Assembly: GCA_016789785.1 (NCBI GenBank) | Contig: JAEUQE010000005.1 | Coordinates: 1 to 64,000, forward strand | DNA length: 64,000 bases | From: Bryobacterales bacterium | Lineage (GTDB): Bacteria; Acidobacteriota; Terriglobia; Bryobacterales; Bryobacteraceae | Reading direction: 5' to 3' | Shown: positions 18,760 to 27,790 of the stretch, piece by piece | Layout of the letters: each line of letters begins with the position of its first letter | How positions within the stretch are numbered: the stretch's first letter is position 1 | The notes under the pieces: model-generated | Database searches by the model: none | The model's input: only the letters and a program-made list of their open reading frames with translations | Told to the model about the DNA's origin: nothing | Translations under genes and position numbers: made by a program

Positions 18760-19986
18760 ATGGCCGATTACGATACCCTTGCCGCAATCGCCGAAGAAGC
18801 CGGCGAGCCTCAAGCTGGAACCACGCGGCGCATGACCCTGAACATGGGTCCGCAGCACCCGTCGACACACGGTGTGTTGCGCATTGTTCTTGAACTGGAT
18901 GGGGAAACGATCACCAAGGCCGTCCCCGAAATTGGCTACCTGCACACCGGCATTGAAAAGCAGTGCGAAGTCCGCACATGGCAGCAGGTGGTGCCGCTGA
19001 CCGATCGCGTGGACTACCTGGCCAATCTGTCCAACAATCTCTGCTACTGCCTCGGAGTGGAGAAGTTGCTGGGCATGGAAGTGCCGATGCGCGCGCAGTT
19101 CATGCGGGTGCTCCTCACCGAGGTTACGCGGATCAATTCGCATCTTGTGTGGCTCGGCACCAGCGCCCTGGACATCGGCGCAATGAGCGTCTTCTTCTAT
19201 TGCTTCCGCGAACGTGAGGAGATTCTCAGGCTGTTCGAATTCTTCTCCGGCCAGCGCCTGATGACCAGCTACTTCCGCATTGGCGGTCTCGCGCTGGATG
19301 CGCCGCGCGGTTGGGAAAAATGGGTGGACAAGTTCCTCAAAGTGATGCCCTCGCGCATCGACATGTTTGAGAACCTGCTGAACGAGAATCCGATCTTCAA
19401 GCGCCGCACGCAAGGTGTTGGGTTCATCAGCCTCGACGACATGCTTGAACTTGGCGTCACTGGCCCGATGCTGCGCGGCGCGGGGTTGAAGATCGACGCC
19501 CGCAAGGACACTCCCTATTCGAGCTATGAGAAATTCAACTTCGACATTCCCACCCGGACCGAGAATGACGTCTACTCACGGTACCTGGTGCGCATGGCGG
19601 AGATGCGCGAGAGCCTGAAGATCATTCAGCAGGCTCGCGATGGCATGCCCGGTGGTGCGTTCAGCGCCGACTCGCCGAAGGTGGTACTGCCCGATCGCGA
19701 AAAGATGAAGACGCAGATGGAAGCGCTGATCTACCACTTCAAGATCGTGACCGAAGGCTTCCGCGTTCCTGCCGGGGAAGCCTATCAGGTAGTGGAGTCG
19801 CCCCGCGGCGAGATCTCCTACTACGTGGTCAGCGACGGCACCTCGAAGCCATATCGCGTGTTCATGCGCACGCCGAGTTTCGGCAATCTGCAATCGCTCG
19901 CCACGCTATTTGAAGGATTCCCCATCGCCGATTCGATCGCCTCGCTCGGCAGCATGGACTTCGTCCTTGGAGACACGGACCGATGA
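18760..19986 (+). CDS. nuoD: NADH-quinone oxidoreductase subunit D
   Basis: The 49 kDa subunit homologue (408 residues) that forms most of the quinone-binding site, derived from the NiFe-hydrogenase large subunit. Seen: MGPQHPSTHGVLR near the N-terminus (quinone-binding His and Tyr region), GYLHTGIEKQCE, TSYFRIGGLA, and the C-terminal MDFVLGDTDR. An AGGAG lies upstream of the ATG. Its end overlaps nuoE by four bases (ATGA). Confidence 0.96.
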   Translation: MADYDTLAAIAEEAGEPQAGTTRRMTLNMGPQHPSTHGVLRIVLELDGETITKAVPEIGYLHTGIEKQCEVRTWQQVVPLTDRVDYLANLSNNLCYCLGVEKLLGMEVPMRAQFMRVLLTEVTRINSHLVWLGTSALDIGAMSVFFYCFREREEILRLFEFFSGQRLMTSYFRIGGLALDAPRGWEKWVDKFLKVMPSRIDMFENLLNENPIFKRRTQGVGFISLDDMLELGVTGPMLRGAGLKIDARKDTPYSSYEKFNFDIPTRTENDVYSRYLVRMAEMRESLKIIQQARDGMPGGAFSADSPKVVLPDREKMKTQMEALIYHFKIVTEGFRVPAGEAYQVVESPRGEISYYVVSDGTSKPYRVFMRTPSFGNLQSLATLFEGFPIADSIASLGSMDFVLGDTDR

Positions 19987-20465
19987 CCTTTTCCCCTGAA
20001 CTCGAAAGGAAGCTCGCCAAGTTGGTCGCGAGCTACCCGCCCGGTAAGCAGAAGAGCGCACTGATCCCGATGCTGATGTTCACGCAGGATGAAGTTGGCA
20101 GCATCACACCCGAATTGGTGCAGGAGATCGCCAGGCGTCTGAGCATTCCGCCTGTGCAGGTGGATGAAGTGGTGACGTTCTACTCGATGCTGCATCGCAA
20201 GCCGATGGGCAAGTATCACGTCCAGGTGTGCACCAACATCAGTTGCCTGCTTTGGGATGGCGACAAGCTTTACGAGCATGCTTGCAAGAAGTTGGGAGTG
20301 GGCCACAAGGAAGTCGCTTCCGACGGCGTGTTCTCACTTGAGGAAGTGGAGTGCATGGGGGCGTGTTCGTGGGCTCCCGCCATTCAGGTCAACTACGATT
20401 TCCACCACCACGTCACCCCCGAAAAGTTCGACCAGATCATTGACGGCTTGAAGAAGGCTCAATAA
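19983..20465 (+). CDS. nuoE: NADH-quinone oxidoreductase subunit E
   Basis: The 24 kDa thioredoxin-like subunit, 160 residues, carrying the binuclear cluster N1a next to FMN in NuoF. The four Cys ligands are visible in VCTNISC and ECMGACSWAP. The N-terminal helical part (YPPGKQKSALIPMLM) is standard. It starts within the nuoD stop and is followed five bases later by nuoF. Confidence 0.95.
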   Translation: MTFSPELERKLAKLVASYPPGKQKSALIPMLMFTQDEVGSITPELVQEIARRLSIPPVQVDEVVTFYSMLHRKPMGKYHVQVCTNISCLLWDGDKLYEHACKKLGVGHKEVASDGVFSLEEVECMGACSWAPAIQVNYDFHHHVTPEKFDQIIDGLKKAQ

Positions 20466-20470
20466 TACCC

Positions 20471-21793
20471 ATGCTGTTTAACGAACCAAGTCCGCTTGAG
20501 ACACGAGTCCTGACCCGCCGCTTCGGCCTGCCGAATTCGGCCCACATCGACACGTACCTCGCCAACGGCGGCTACAAATCGTTCGAGAAGTCGCTGGAGA
20601 TGACGCAGGAGCAAATCATCGACGAGGTGAAAGCGTCGAATCTGCGTGGACGTGGCGGCGCCGGATTCCCCACGGGAATGAAGTGGGGCTTCGTACCGCG
20701 TCAATCGCCCAAGCCGAAGTACATTGTGGTGAATAGCGACGAGTCCGAGCCTGGCACCTGCAAGGACCGCGTGCTGATTGAGAACGATCCGCATCTGTTG
20801 ATTGAAGGCTGTCTGATCGCCGCGCAGGCGGTGGGCTCCAAGGCCGGCTATATCTACGTTCGCGGCGAGTATCGCTACCTCATCGACATCCTGGACAAAG
20901 CGATCGAGGAAGCATATTCGCGCAATTATCTTGGCAAGAACATTTTGGGCCGTGGCGTCGACTTCGATCTCTACACACACACCGGCGCCGGTGCATACGA
21001 GTGCGGCGAGGAGTCCGCACTGCTCGAATCGTTGGAAGGCAAGCGCGGTCAGCCCCGCATTCGTCCTCCGTTTCCGGCGGTTGCGGGCCTGTACCAGTGC
21101 CCTACTGTACTAAACAACGTAGAAACTTTCTGCGCGGTTCCGAGCATTCTCGAAATGGGTGGCAAGGCATGGGCGGACCTCGGTGTACCCAAGGCCGGAG
21201 GCACGAAGCTTACCTGTCTCACAGGCCATGTGAACAAGCCGGGCGTTTATGAGTTGCCGCTTGGCTTCTCCGTCGAGAAGATGATCAACGAACTCGGCGG
21301 TGGCATGCGCGGCGGCAAGAAGATGAAGGCGTTCATCCCTGGCGGTTCTTCGTGTCCCGTGCTGACCGGCGATGAAGCATGGCCACTCACCATGGACTAC
21401 GATGCGATGGCCAAGGCCGGGTCCATGCTCGGGTCAGGCGGCGTGGTGATCATGGATGAAGACACCGACATGGTGAAAGCCGCGCTGCGCATCATGCATT
21501 TCTACCAGCATGAAAGCTGCGGCTGGTGCATTCCGTGCCGCGAGGGTACGACGTGGCTGAAGAAACTCCTCACGCGGTTGGATCGTGGAATGGGGACGGG
21601 CAACGACATTGATCTGGTCGGTGACCTTGCGCAAAACATGCTGGGCCGCACGTTCTGCCCGCTCGGCGACGCGGCCGCTCTGCCCACCATCTCCATCGTC
21701 AAGAAATTCCGTCACGAGTTCGAAGCGAAGATCGCCAAGGTTCAGGTCGCAATCCCTGCCTCGGCGAACAATCCGTTCGTGGTTGTCCAATAG
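20471..21793 (+). CDS. nuoF: NADH-quinone oxidoreductase subunit F
   Basis: The 51 kDa subunit, 440 residues, which binds NADH and FMN and carries cluster N3. The FMN/NADH glycine-rich region is LRGRGGAGFPTGMKWGF, the NADH pocket includes NSDESEPGTCKDR, and AYECGEESALLESLEGK follows. The N3 ligands are in ESCGWCIPCREGT with the distal Cys in RTFCPLGDAA. With NuoE and NuoG it forms the electron input module. Confidence 0.96.
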   Translation: MLFNEPSPLETRVLTRRFGLPNSAHIDTYLANGGYKSFEKSLEMTQEQIIDEVKASNLRGRGGAGFPTGMKWGFVPRQSPKPKYIVVNSDESEPGTCKDRVLIENDPHLLIEGCLIAAQAVGSKAGYIYVRGEYRYLIDILDKAIEEAYSRNYLGKNILGRGVDFDLYTHTGAGAYECGEESALLESLEGKRGQPRIRPPFPAVAGLYQCPTVLNNVETFCAVPSILEMGGKAWADLGVPKAGGTKLTCLTGHVNKPGVYELPLGFSVEKMINELGGGMRGGKKMKAFIPGGSSCPVLTGDEAWPLTMDYDAMAKAGSMLGSGGVVIMDEDTDMVKAALRIMHFYQHESCGWCIPCREGTTWLKKLLTRLDRGMGTGNDIDLVGDLAQNMLGRTFCPLGDAAALPTISIVKKFRHEFEAKIAKVQVAIPASANNPFVVVQ

Positions 21794-21811
21794 AAGGCGG
21801 TCCCCAACACA

Positions 21812-23893
21812 ATGGCTGATTTGGTAACTCTCACCATTAACGGCAAGACTGTGCAGGCGCCTCCGGGCACGCTGGTGATCGATGCGGCCAAGCGCGCCGG
21901 CATCGAGATTCCCGCGTTCTGCTACTACGAAGGCCTTTCGCTCCAGGCGGCCTGCCGTATGTGCCTGGTCGAAGTGGAGAAGATGCCGAAGTTGCAGGCT
22001 GGCTGCACGCTGCCAGTCGCTGAAGGCATGGTCGTAAAGACCGAAAGCGAACCCGTGGTCAAAGCTCGCAAGACCACTATCGAGTTCCTCCTCACAAACC
22101 ACCCCCTCGATTGCCCTGTCTGCGACAAGGGTGGCGAATGCGAATTGCAGGACATGGTGTTCCGCTACGGCGCGGGCGAAAGCCGCTTCACCGAGATCAA
22201 ACACCACGTCGACGAAAAACAATGGTCGCCTGTTGTGTTTTATGATGCGCCGCGCTGCATTCTCTGCTACCGTTGCGTGCGCGTCTGCGACGAAGGGATG
22301 GGCGTGGGCGCGCTGGGCATCGTCAACCGCGGCGTGCTTAGCGAGATTGCGCCGAGTCATGGCGATCACCTGGAATGCGACGAGTGCGGCGCATGTATCG
22401 ACATCTGCCCTGTCGGCGCGCTCACCAGCGGCACCTACCGCTATCAGACGCGCCCGTGGGAGATGAAGCACACCGGCACCATTTGCACCTTCTGCTCCAA
22501 CGGCTGCAAAACCACGTTGGGCGTCCGCAACGAGAAGATCGTGCGCGGCAACAATCGCGACAAGAGCGGAATCAACGGCGAGTTCCTTTGCGTGAAAGGC
22601 CGCTACGCTTTCGACTTCCAGGAGAACCCCGAGCGTCTCACTTCGCCCATGATGCGGATCAACGGCAAGCTGGAAGAAGTGAGTTGGGCCAAGGCGCTCG
22701 ATGCGGTTGCGAAGAAGTTCGCCGAAGTGAAGGCTCGCAATGGCAAGTTCGGCGTCGCCGGTTCCACCAAGACCACCAACGAAGAGAACTTCTTTCTCCA
22801 GAAGTTCGCGCGGGAAGGTCTGGGAACCAACAACATTGATCATCACCGTTCCGGCGATGTAGTGACGTTGATCGACGCGCTGGCGGGCCGCACGAACGCC
22901 CTGGCAACGGTGGACGATTGCTACAACACGAAAGCGGCGCTGGTGGTTGGTGCGGATCTGGCGCAGGAGCATCCGCTGCTCGCCTACCAGCTCCGTGCGA
23001 ACTTCCGCCATCACAACTCGAATACCTACACGGTCACCACGGGCCCGGTTCGCGAAGACAAGTATTCGATTTCGCAGGTAAGAGTGGAAGCTGGCAAGGA
23101 AATCGAAGGCGTAGAGTCTCTTCGAGCCCAGCTTTCGAAGGAATCCGAACTGCTGATCCTGTTCGGTGCTTCCGTCAAAGGGGAAGCGGTCCGCAAGTTG
23201 GTCGCGTTCGGCGACTCACTCGGCATTCCCGTGAAGTACGTCTGCCTGGTCGATTACTCGAATTCGCGTGGCGCGATGGACATGGGTCTGCTGCCTGATC
23301 TCGGCCCTGGCTACAAGCCGGTGGAAACGCCCGGCCTGACGCTGCCCGAAATGATGTCGGCGTCCGATCTGGACGTTCTGTGGGTGGTGGGAGCGAATCC
23401 GCTCGCCCGCTACCAACTTGCTTCCGCCAACGCCTTTGTCGTCGTGCAGGAGATGTTCCTCACGGAGACCGCGAAACGCGCCGACGTGCTGTTGCCGGCC
23501 GCCAGCGCTTACGAGAAGAACGGCTCGGTCACCAACGTCACTGGCGAGTGCCAGAAGCTGACCGCCGCCGCGAAAACCATGGGCACGAAGCCCGATCTCG
23601 AGATCATGGGACTCATCGCCAAGGAGATGAAGCTGAACCTCGGGATCTGGATGGTGAACAACGTCTTTGACGAGATCCGCAAAGCGGTTCGGGGATATAA
23701 TATCCCTTTGCCTATCATCGCTACCGGACAGGCTGCGCAAACCAGCCCTCTGAATGGCCGGGTCCCGGTTCCGTCACGGCCGGATCTGATCCAGCCGGCA
23801 GGCAACACCCTATTCACTTCGGGCTCACTGGGACGTTACTCGAAAAAGCTGACGTCTGTTCTCGAATACCCGGGCGCGCTGTATCGCCCGTAG
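21812..23893 (+). CDS. nuoG: NADH-quinone oxidoreductase subunit G
   Basis: The 75 kDa subunit, 693 residues. The N-terminal ferredoxin domain holds N1b (Cys ligands around CYYEGLSLQAACRMC), then the His/Cys-ligated N5 region (CPVCDKGGECELQD), then N4 (CILCYRCVRVC and CDECGACIDICPVGAL). The extra cluster N7 motif is also present: CTFCSNGC with a distal Cys in FLCVKGRY. The rest is the molybdopterin-oxidoreductase-like domain. Electrons from N4/N5 should pass to N6a/N6b in NuoI, whose gene is not in this operon. Confidence 0.95.
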   Translation: MADLVTLTINGKTVQAPPGTLVIDAAKRAGIEIPAFCYYEGLSLQAACRMCLVEVEKMPKLQAGCTLPVAEGMVVKTESEPVVKARKTTIEFLLTNHPLDCPVCDKGGECELQDMVFRYGAGESRFTEIKHHVDEKQWSPVVFYDAPRCILCYRCVRVCDEGMGVGALGIVNRGVLSEIAPSHGDHLECDECGACIDICPVGALTSGTYRYQTRPWEMKHTGTICTFCSNGCKTTLGVRNEKIVRGNNRDKSGINGEFLCVKGRYAFDFQENPERLTSPMMRINGKLEEVSWAKALDAVAKKFAEVKARNGKFGVAGSTKTTNEENFFLQKFAREGLGTNNIDHHRSGDVVTLIDALAGRTNALATVDDCYNTKAALVVGADLAQEHPLLAYQLRANFRHHNSNTYTVTTGPVREDKYSISQVRVEAGKEIEGVESLRAQLSKESELLILFGASVKGEAVRKLVAFGDSLGIPVKYVCLVDYSNSRGAMDMGLLPDLGPGYKPVETPGLTLPEMMSASDLDVLWVVGANPLARYQLASANAFVVVQEMFLTETAKRADVLLPAASAYEKNGSVTNVTGECQKLTAAAKTMGTKPDLEIMGLIAKEMKLNLGIWMVNNVFDEIRKAVRGYNIPLPIIATGQAAQTSPLNGRVPVPSRPDLIQPAGNTLFTSGSLGRYSKKLTSVLEYPGALYRP

Positions 23894-23908
23894 TCTAGCG
23901 GACACGGA

Positions 23909-25102
23909 ATGGAATTCTTCATCATCACCGGCATCAAGACCGCACTGGTCGCGTTCGTGCTGCTGACCACAGCGGCTTATCTCGTATGGATCGAACGCAA
24001 AGTGCTCGCCCACATTCAGCTTCGCGTGGGACCTTATCGCGTCGGGCCTCACGGCCTCCTGCAGCCTCTGGCGGACCTGATCAAGCTCGTCACCAAGGAA
24101 GGCGTGATGCCGGCGCAGGTCAACAAGGTCTACTACCTGCTGGCACCCTTCCTCGCCGTCGCTCTGGCCTTGATCTCCATCTCGGTTATACCGTTCGGCA
24201 CACAGGTGGAAGTGCTCGGCTATAAGACCTATCTCGAGCTGGCAAACGTCAACCTCGGAATTCTGGTGATTCTCGCCATCTCCTCGGTCAGCGTGTACGC
24301 GATCGCGCTGGGCGGATGGGCTTCAAACAACAAATACGCGCTGCTCGGCGGATTGCGCAGTTCGGCGCAGATGATCAGCTACGAGTTGCCGTTTTCCATC
24401 GCCATCGTATCGCCGTTGCTGATGTGCAACACGCTCAGCCTTCGCGAAATTGCCGACGCGCAAGCAGGCTTCTATTTCGGTGTGCTTCCGAAATGGCACA
24501 TCTTCCAGATGCCAATGCCGCAGATCCTGGCGTTTCTCGTCTTCCTGATCGCCGGCTTTGCGGAGACCAACCGAATCCCCTTCGATCTTCCGGAAGCGGA
24601 GAACGAGTTGGTGGCGGGTTTCCACACCGAATACAGCAGCACGAACTTCGCGGCATTCTTCACGGCGGAGTACTGCAACATGGTGACGATCTCCGCCGTC
24701 GCAACGCATCTGTTTCTCGGGGGCTGGCATCCGCCGCTGCCGCACGCGGTTTCCAACTGGATTCCTCCCGCGTTGTTTGCCGCCTTCGCCCTCATCGCCT
24801 TCTATCACGCCACGCAGACCAGCCCAACGCGCCCCTGGGACAAGTACAGTTTCCCGGTAGTGGGCGTTGTGATGCTTGGACTTGCGGGCATCTTCGCACT
24901 CCCGATGTTGCGCGACGCTCTGGTGCCGCTGTTCTGGTTCGCCGCGAAGACCGGCTCCATTCTGTTCCTGTTTATCTGGGTGCGCGGAACGCTTCCGCGC
25001 TTCCGTTACGACCAGCTCATGAAGTTCACCTGGACGTTCCTGTTCCCGGTGTCCATTGTTCAACTTCTCGCCACGGGCCTCTTCGTGGCGATGTCCGAAT
25101 AA
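23909..25102 (+). CDS. nuoH: NADH-quinone oxidoreductase subunit H
   Basis: ND1 homologue, 397 residues and about eight or nine helices, forming the quinone entry channel at the junction of the two arms. Seen: AYLVWIERKVLAHIQLRVGP with LLQPLADLIKL, and the conserved loop GFAETNRIPFDLPEAENEL followed by GFHTEYSS. The usual neighbour nuoI is absent: nuoJ starts 15 bases downstream. Confidence 0.95.
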   Translation: MEFFIITGIKTALVAFVLLTTAAYLVWIERKVLAHIQLRVGPYRVGPHGLLQPLADLIKLVTKEGVMPAQVNKVYYLLAPFLAVALALISISVIPFGTQVEVLGYKTYLELANVNLGILVILAISSVSVYAIALGGWASNNKYALLGGLRSSAQMISYELPFSIAIVSPLLMCNTLSLREIADAQAGFYFGVLPKWHIFQMPMPQILAFLVFLIAGFAETNRIPFDLPEAENELVAGFHTEYSSTNFAAFFTAEYCNMVTISAVATHLFLGGWHPPLPHAVSNWIPPALFAAFALIAFYHATQTSPTRPWDKYSFPVVGVVMLGLAGIFALPMLRDALVPLFWFAAKTGSILFLFIWVRGTLPRFRYDQLMKFTWTFLFPVSIVQLLATGLFVAMSE

Positions 25103-25117
25103 GCCAGTGACTCAACC

Positions 25118-25615
25118 ATGGATGCGATTCTCTTCTTGATCTTCGCGGCGATCGCCGTTGGATGTGGCATCAACCTTGTCGTGCAGCGCCATCCGATTTC
25201 GAGCGCACTGTCGCTGATTGGCGTGATGTCTGCGCTCGCCGTTCTGTACTTGCTGCTCGGAGCTGAGTTCATGGCGGCTGCTCAGATGATTGTCTACGCC
25301 GGCGCGATCATGGTGCTCTTCGTGTTCACCATCATGCTTCTGAACGCGGGTGCCGAACGGAAATCCAGCACAGCCACCTTCGCCAAAGTGCTTGGCGTGC
25401 CGGCGCTGGTCGGATTCCTCGGGCTGATCAGCTTTCTGATTCAGGCGCTGTTCCCAAAGACGGAGAACGTGGTCTTCGGGGCGTTCACCGGCGGTACCGC
25501 CAAGGCCATCGGCATGAAGCTCTTCACCGAGTATCTATTGCCTTTCGAAGTCACTTCACTACTGATTCTCATCGCGATTCTGGGCGCCGTTGTGCTGGCC
25601 CGCAAGGAGATCTAA
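25118..25615 (+). CDS. nuoJ: NADH-quinone oxidoreductase subunit J
   Basis: ND6 homologue, 165 residues with five hydrophobic helices. The conserved stretch GAEFMAAAQMIVYAGAIMVL includes the helix 3 region linked to coupling. It ends six bases before the nuoK ATG and reads ARKEI at its C-terminus, as in many NuoJ. Confidence 0.94.
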   Translation: MDAILFLIFAAIAVGCGINLVVQRHPISSALSLIGVMSALAVLYLLLGAEFMAAAQMIVYAGAIMVLFVFTIMLLNAGAERKSSTATFAKVLGVPALVGFLGLISFLIQALFPKTENVVFGAFTGGTAKAIGMKLFTEYLLPFEVTSLLILIAILGAVVLARKEI

Positions 25616-25619
25616 GCTG

Positions 25620-25931
25620 ATGCCGACATCGGTCCCTCTATCCTGGTATCTCATCCTCAGCGCGATTCTCTTTGGCTTGGGTGTTGCAGGCTTCGTTTTC
25701 CGCCGCAATATCATCACGGTGTTCATGTCCATCGAGCTAATGCTCAATGCCGTGAACCTGAGCTTCATCGCGTTCTCTTATCAACTGCGTCAAGTGGACG
25801 GCCACATCTTCTCGTTCTTCGTGATGGTGGTGGCGGCGGCCGAAGCAGCGGTTGGTCTTGCAATCATCCTGACCGTGTTCAAGAACCGGGCAACGCTCGC
25901 AATTGACGACGTCAGCTCGCTGAAAAACTGA
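25620..25931 (+). CDS. nuoK: NADH-quinone oxidoreductase subunit K
   Basis: ND4L homologue, 103 residues and three helices. Conserved buried acidic residues in the membrane are seen in FMSIELMLNAVNL and AAAEAAVGLAI. The frame opens upstream at 25590 but the family length and the gap after nuoJ favour the ATG at 25620. Confidence 0.94.
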   Translation: MPTSVPLSWYLILSAILFGLGVAGFVFRRNIITVFMSIELMLNAVNLSFIAFSYQLRQVDGHIFSFFVMVVAAAEAAVGLAIILTVFKNRATLAIDDVSSLKN

Positions 25932-25933
25932 CA

Positions 25934-27790
25934 ATGGAACATCTCTGGCTTATCCCCGCACTCCCGCTGGCCGGGTTCCTCATCAACGGCACGATCGGTA
26001 AGCGCCTGCCCAACATGGCAGTCAGCCTGATTGCCGTGGCGATGCCGGTCCTGAGCTTTCTTTGGGTGCTGAAGACGCTGTCCTCGCTCGGAAGCCTGGA
26101 AACAGCGCACATCGAACGTTACTTCACCTGGATTGAGAGCGGATCGCTGAACATCGGCGTCGATCTCATGGTGGACCGGCTCACCGCCGTGATGCTCCTC
26201 GTGGTCACGGGCATCGGCTCGCTGATCCATATCTACGCCACTGGCTACATGTCGCACGAAGGCGGTTTCTACCGCTTCTTCGCGTATCTCAACCTGTTCA
26301 TGTTCTTCATGTTGACGCTGGTATTGGGCGGCAACTATCTGATCATGTTCGTGGGTTGGGAAGGCGTTGGATTGTGCAGCTACTTGCTCATCGGCTTCTA
26401 CATTCTGAAGAAGAGCGCCGGAGATGCCGCGAAGAAGGCATTCGTGGTCAACCGCATTGGCGACTTCGGATTCACGCTGGCCGCGTTCCTGATGTTCGTG
26501 CACTTCGGCTCGCTCGACTTCGGCAAGGTGTTCGCCGCGGTTGCGCCGATGCCGGTGGAGCAGTCGGCTGGCGTGTTGACGGCGATTGCGCTGCTGCTGT
26601 TTGTCGGTGCGGCCGGTAAGTCCGCGCAGGTTCCGCTGTATGTCTGGCTGCCCGACGCGATGGAGGGCCCCACGCCGGTATCCGCACTCATCCACGCCGC
26701 GACGATGGTGACCGCGGGCGTCTACATGGTGGCTCGCTCGGCAGTCATCTTCCAGCACTCTCCGATGGCGATGGACGTGGTCGCGATTGTCGGCTTGATC
26801 ACCGCCGTCATGTCGGCGACGATCGGCATGACGCAATACGACATCAAGAAGGTCTTCGCCTACTCGACCGTGTCGCAGCTTGGATACATGTTCATCGCAT
26901 GCGGCGTGGGCGCGTTTTCCGCGGGTATCTATCACGTGGTGACGCACGCTTTCTTCAAGGCGCTGCTCTTCCTTGGCGCCGGAAGCGTGATTCACGCGCT
27001 GGAAGGTGAGCAGGATCTGCGCCACATGGGTGGTCTGCGGACGAAGATCCCGATCACGTTCGCGGTGCTTGCTTGCGCCTGGGTTGCGATCGCGGGCATC
27101 CCGCCGTTCGCCGGCTTCTTTTCAAAGGACGAGATTCTGCTCGCCGCTCATCATCATCATCCCTGGATGTATTGGGTGGGCGTGGTGACCGCGGGTATGA
27201 CGGCATTCTACGTTTCCCGCGCGATGTTCCTCTGCTTCTTTGGGAAGTATCGCGGACATCATCATCCGCATGAGTCGCCATTCGTGATGTGGGGACCGCT
27301 TGCCGTGCTTGCGGCACTCTCGCTCGCTGGGGGCTGGTACTTCAAGGTGCCACAGTATCTGGCGCCGTTGTTCCCGCTGGCTGAAGGCGCGCATGACATG
27401 ACACTGGTTGCGATCTCGGTGGCGGCGGGCGCCATTGGCGTCGGTCTCGCCTATGTGATGTACATCGCAAGTCCGGGCCTGCCCGACTCGATCGCGAACA
27501 CTCTCGGCGGGCTTTACAAGCTGGTCTACAACAAGTACATGGTGGATGAACTCTACGACGCGACGATCGTCAATCCGATGGTCGCCGGCTCCCGCTCGAT
27601 TCTGTGGCGGGTGGTCGATGCGGGCCTCATTGATGGCGTGGTGAATGGCACCGGAACCTTGGCAAAAACCATTGGCGGCGTGCTTCGCACGTTGCAGTCC
27701 GGCAACATCCGCAACTATGCGGCGTGGGTCACATTGGGATCCGTGGCGGCACTGGTGGTTCTTGGCGTGATGGTGGGAGGCGTGAAATGA
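25934..27790 (+). CDS. nuoL: NADH-quinone oxidoreductase subunit L
   Basis: ND5 homologue, 618 residues, the distal antiporter-like proton pump with the long lateral helix at the C-terminal end. Typical motifs: WEGVGLCSYLLIGFY, AGKSAQVPLYVWLPDAMEGPTPVSALIHAATMVTAG, and YSTVSQLGYMFIACG with HAFFKALLFLGAGSVIHA. A His-rich loop (HHHHPW and HHHPHE around residues 400-450) faces the solvent. It ends in an ATGA overlap with nuoM. Confidence 0.96.
   Translation: MEHLWLIPALPLAGFLINGTIGKRLPNMAVSLIAVAMPVLSFLWVLKTLSSLGSLETAHIERYFTWIESGSLNIGVDLMVDRLTAVMLLVVTGIGSLIHIYATGYMSHEGGFYRFFAYLNLFMFFMLTLVLGGNYLIMFVGWEGVGLCSYLLIGFYILKKSAGDAAKKAFVVNRIGDFGFTLAAFLMFVHFGSLDFGKVFAAVAPMPVEQSAGVLTAIALLLFVGAAGKSAQVPLYVWLPDAMEGPTPVSALIHAATMVTAGVYMVARSAVIFQHSPMAMDVVAIVGLITAVMSATIGMTQYDIKKVFAYSTVSQLGYMFIACGVGAFSAGIYHVVTHAFFKALLFLGAGSVIHALEGEQDLRHMGGLRTKIPITFAVLACAWVAIAGIPPFAGFFSKDEILLAAHHHHPWMYWVGVVTAGMTAFYVSRAMFLCFFGKYRGHHHPHESPFVMWGPLAVLAALSLAGGWYFKVPQYLAPLFPLAEGAHDMTLVAISVAAGAIGVGLAYVMYIASPGLPDSIANTLGGLYKLVYNKYMVDELYDATIVNPMVAGSRSILWRVVDAGLIDGVVNGTGTLAKTIGGVLRTLQSGNIRNYAAWVTLGSVAALVVLGVMVGGVK

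Noticed and set aside
21434..23014. A 526-codon minus-strand open frame across nuoF and nuoG
   Set aside because: It lies wholly inside two conserved complex I genes and its translation has no recognisable motif.
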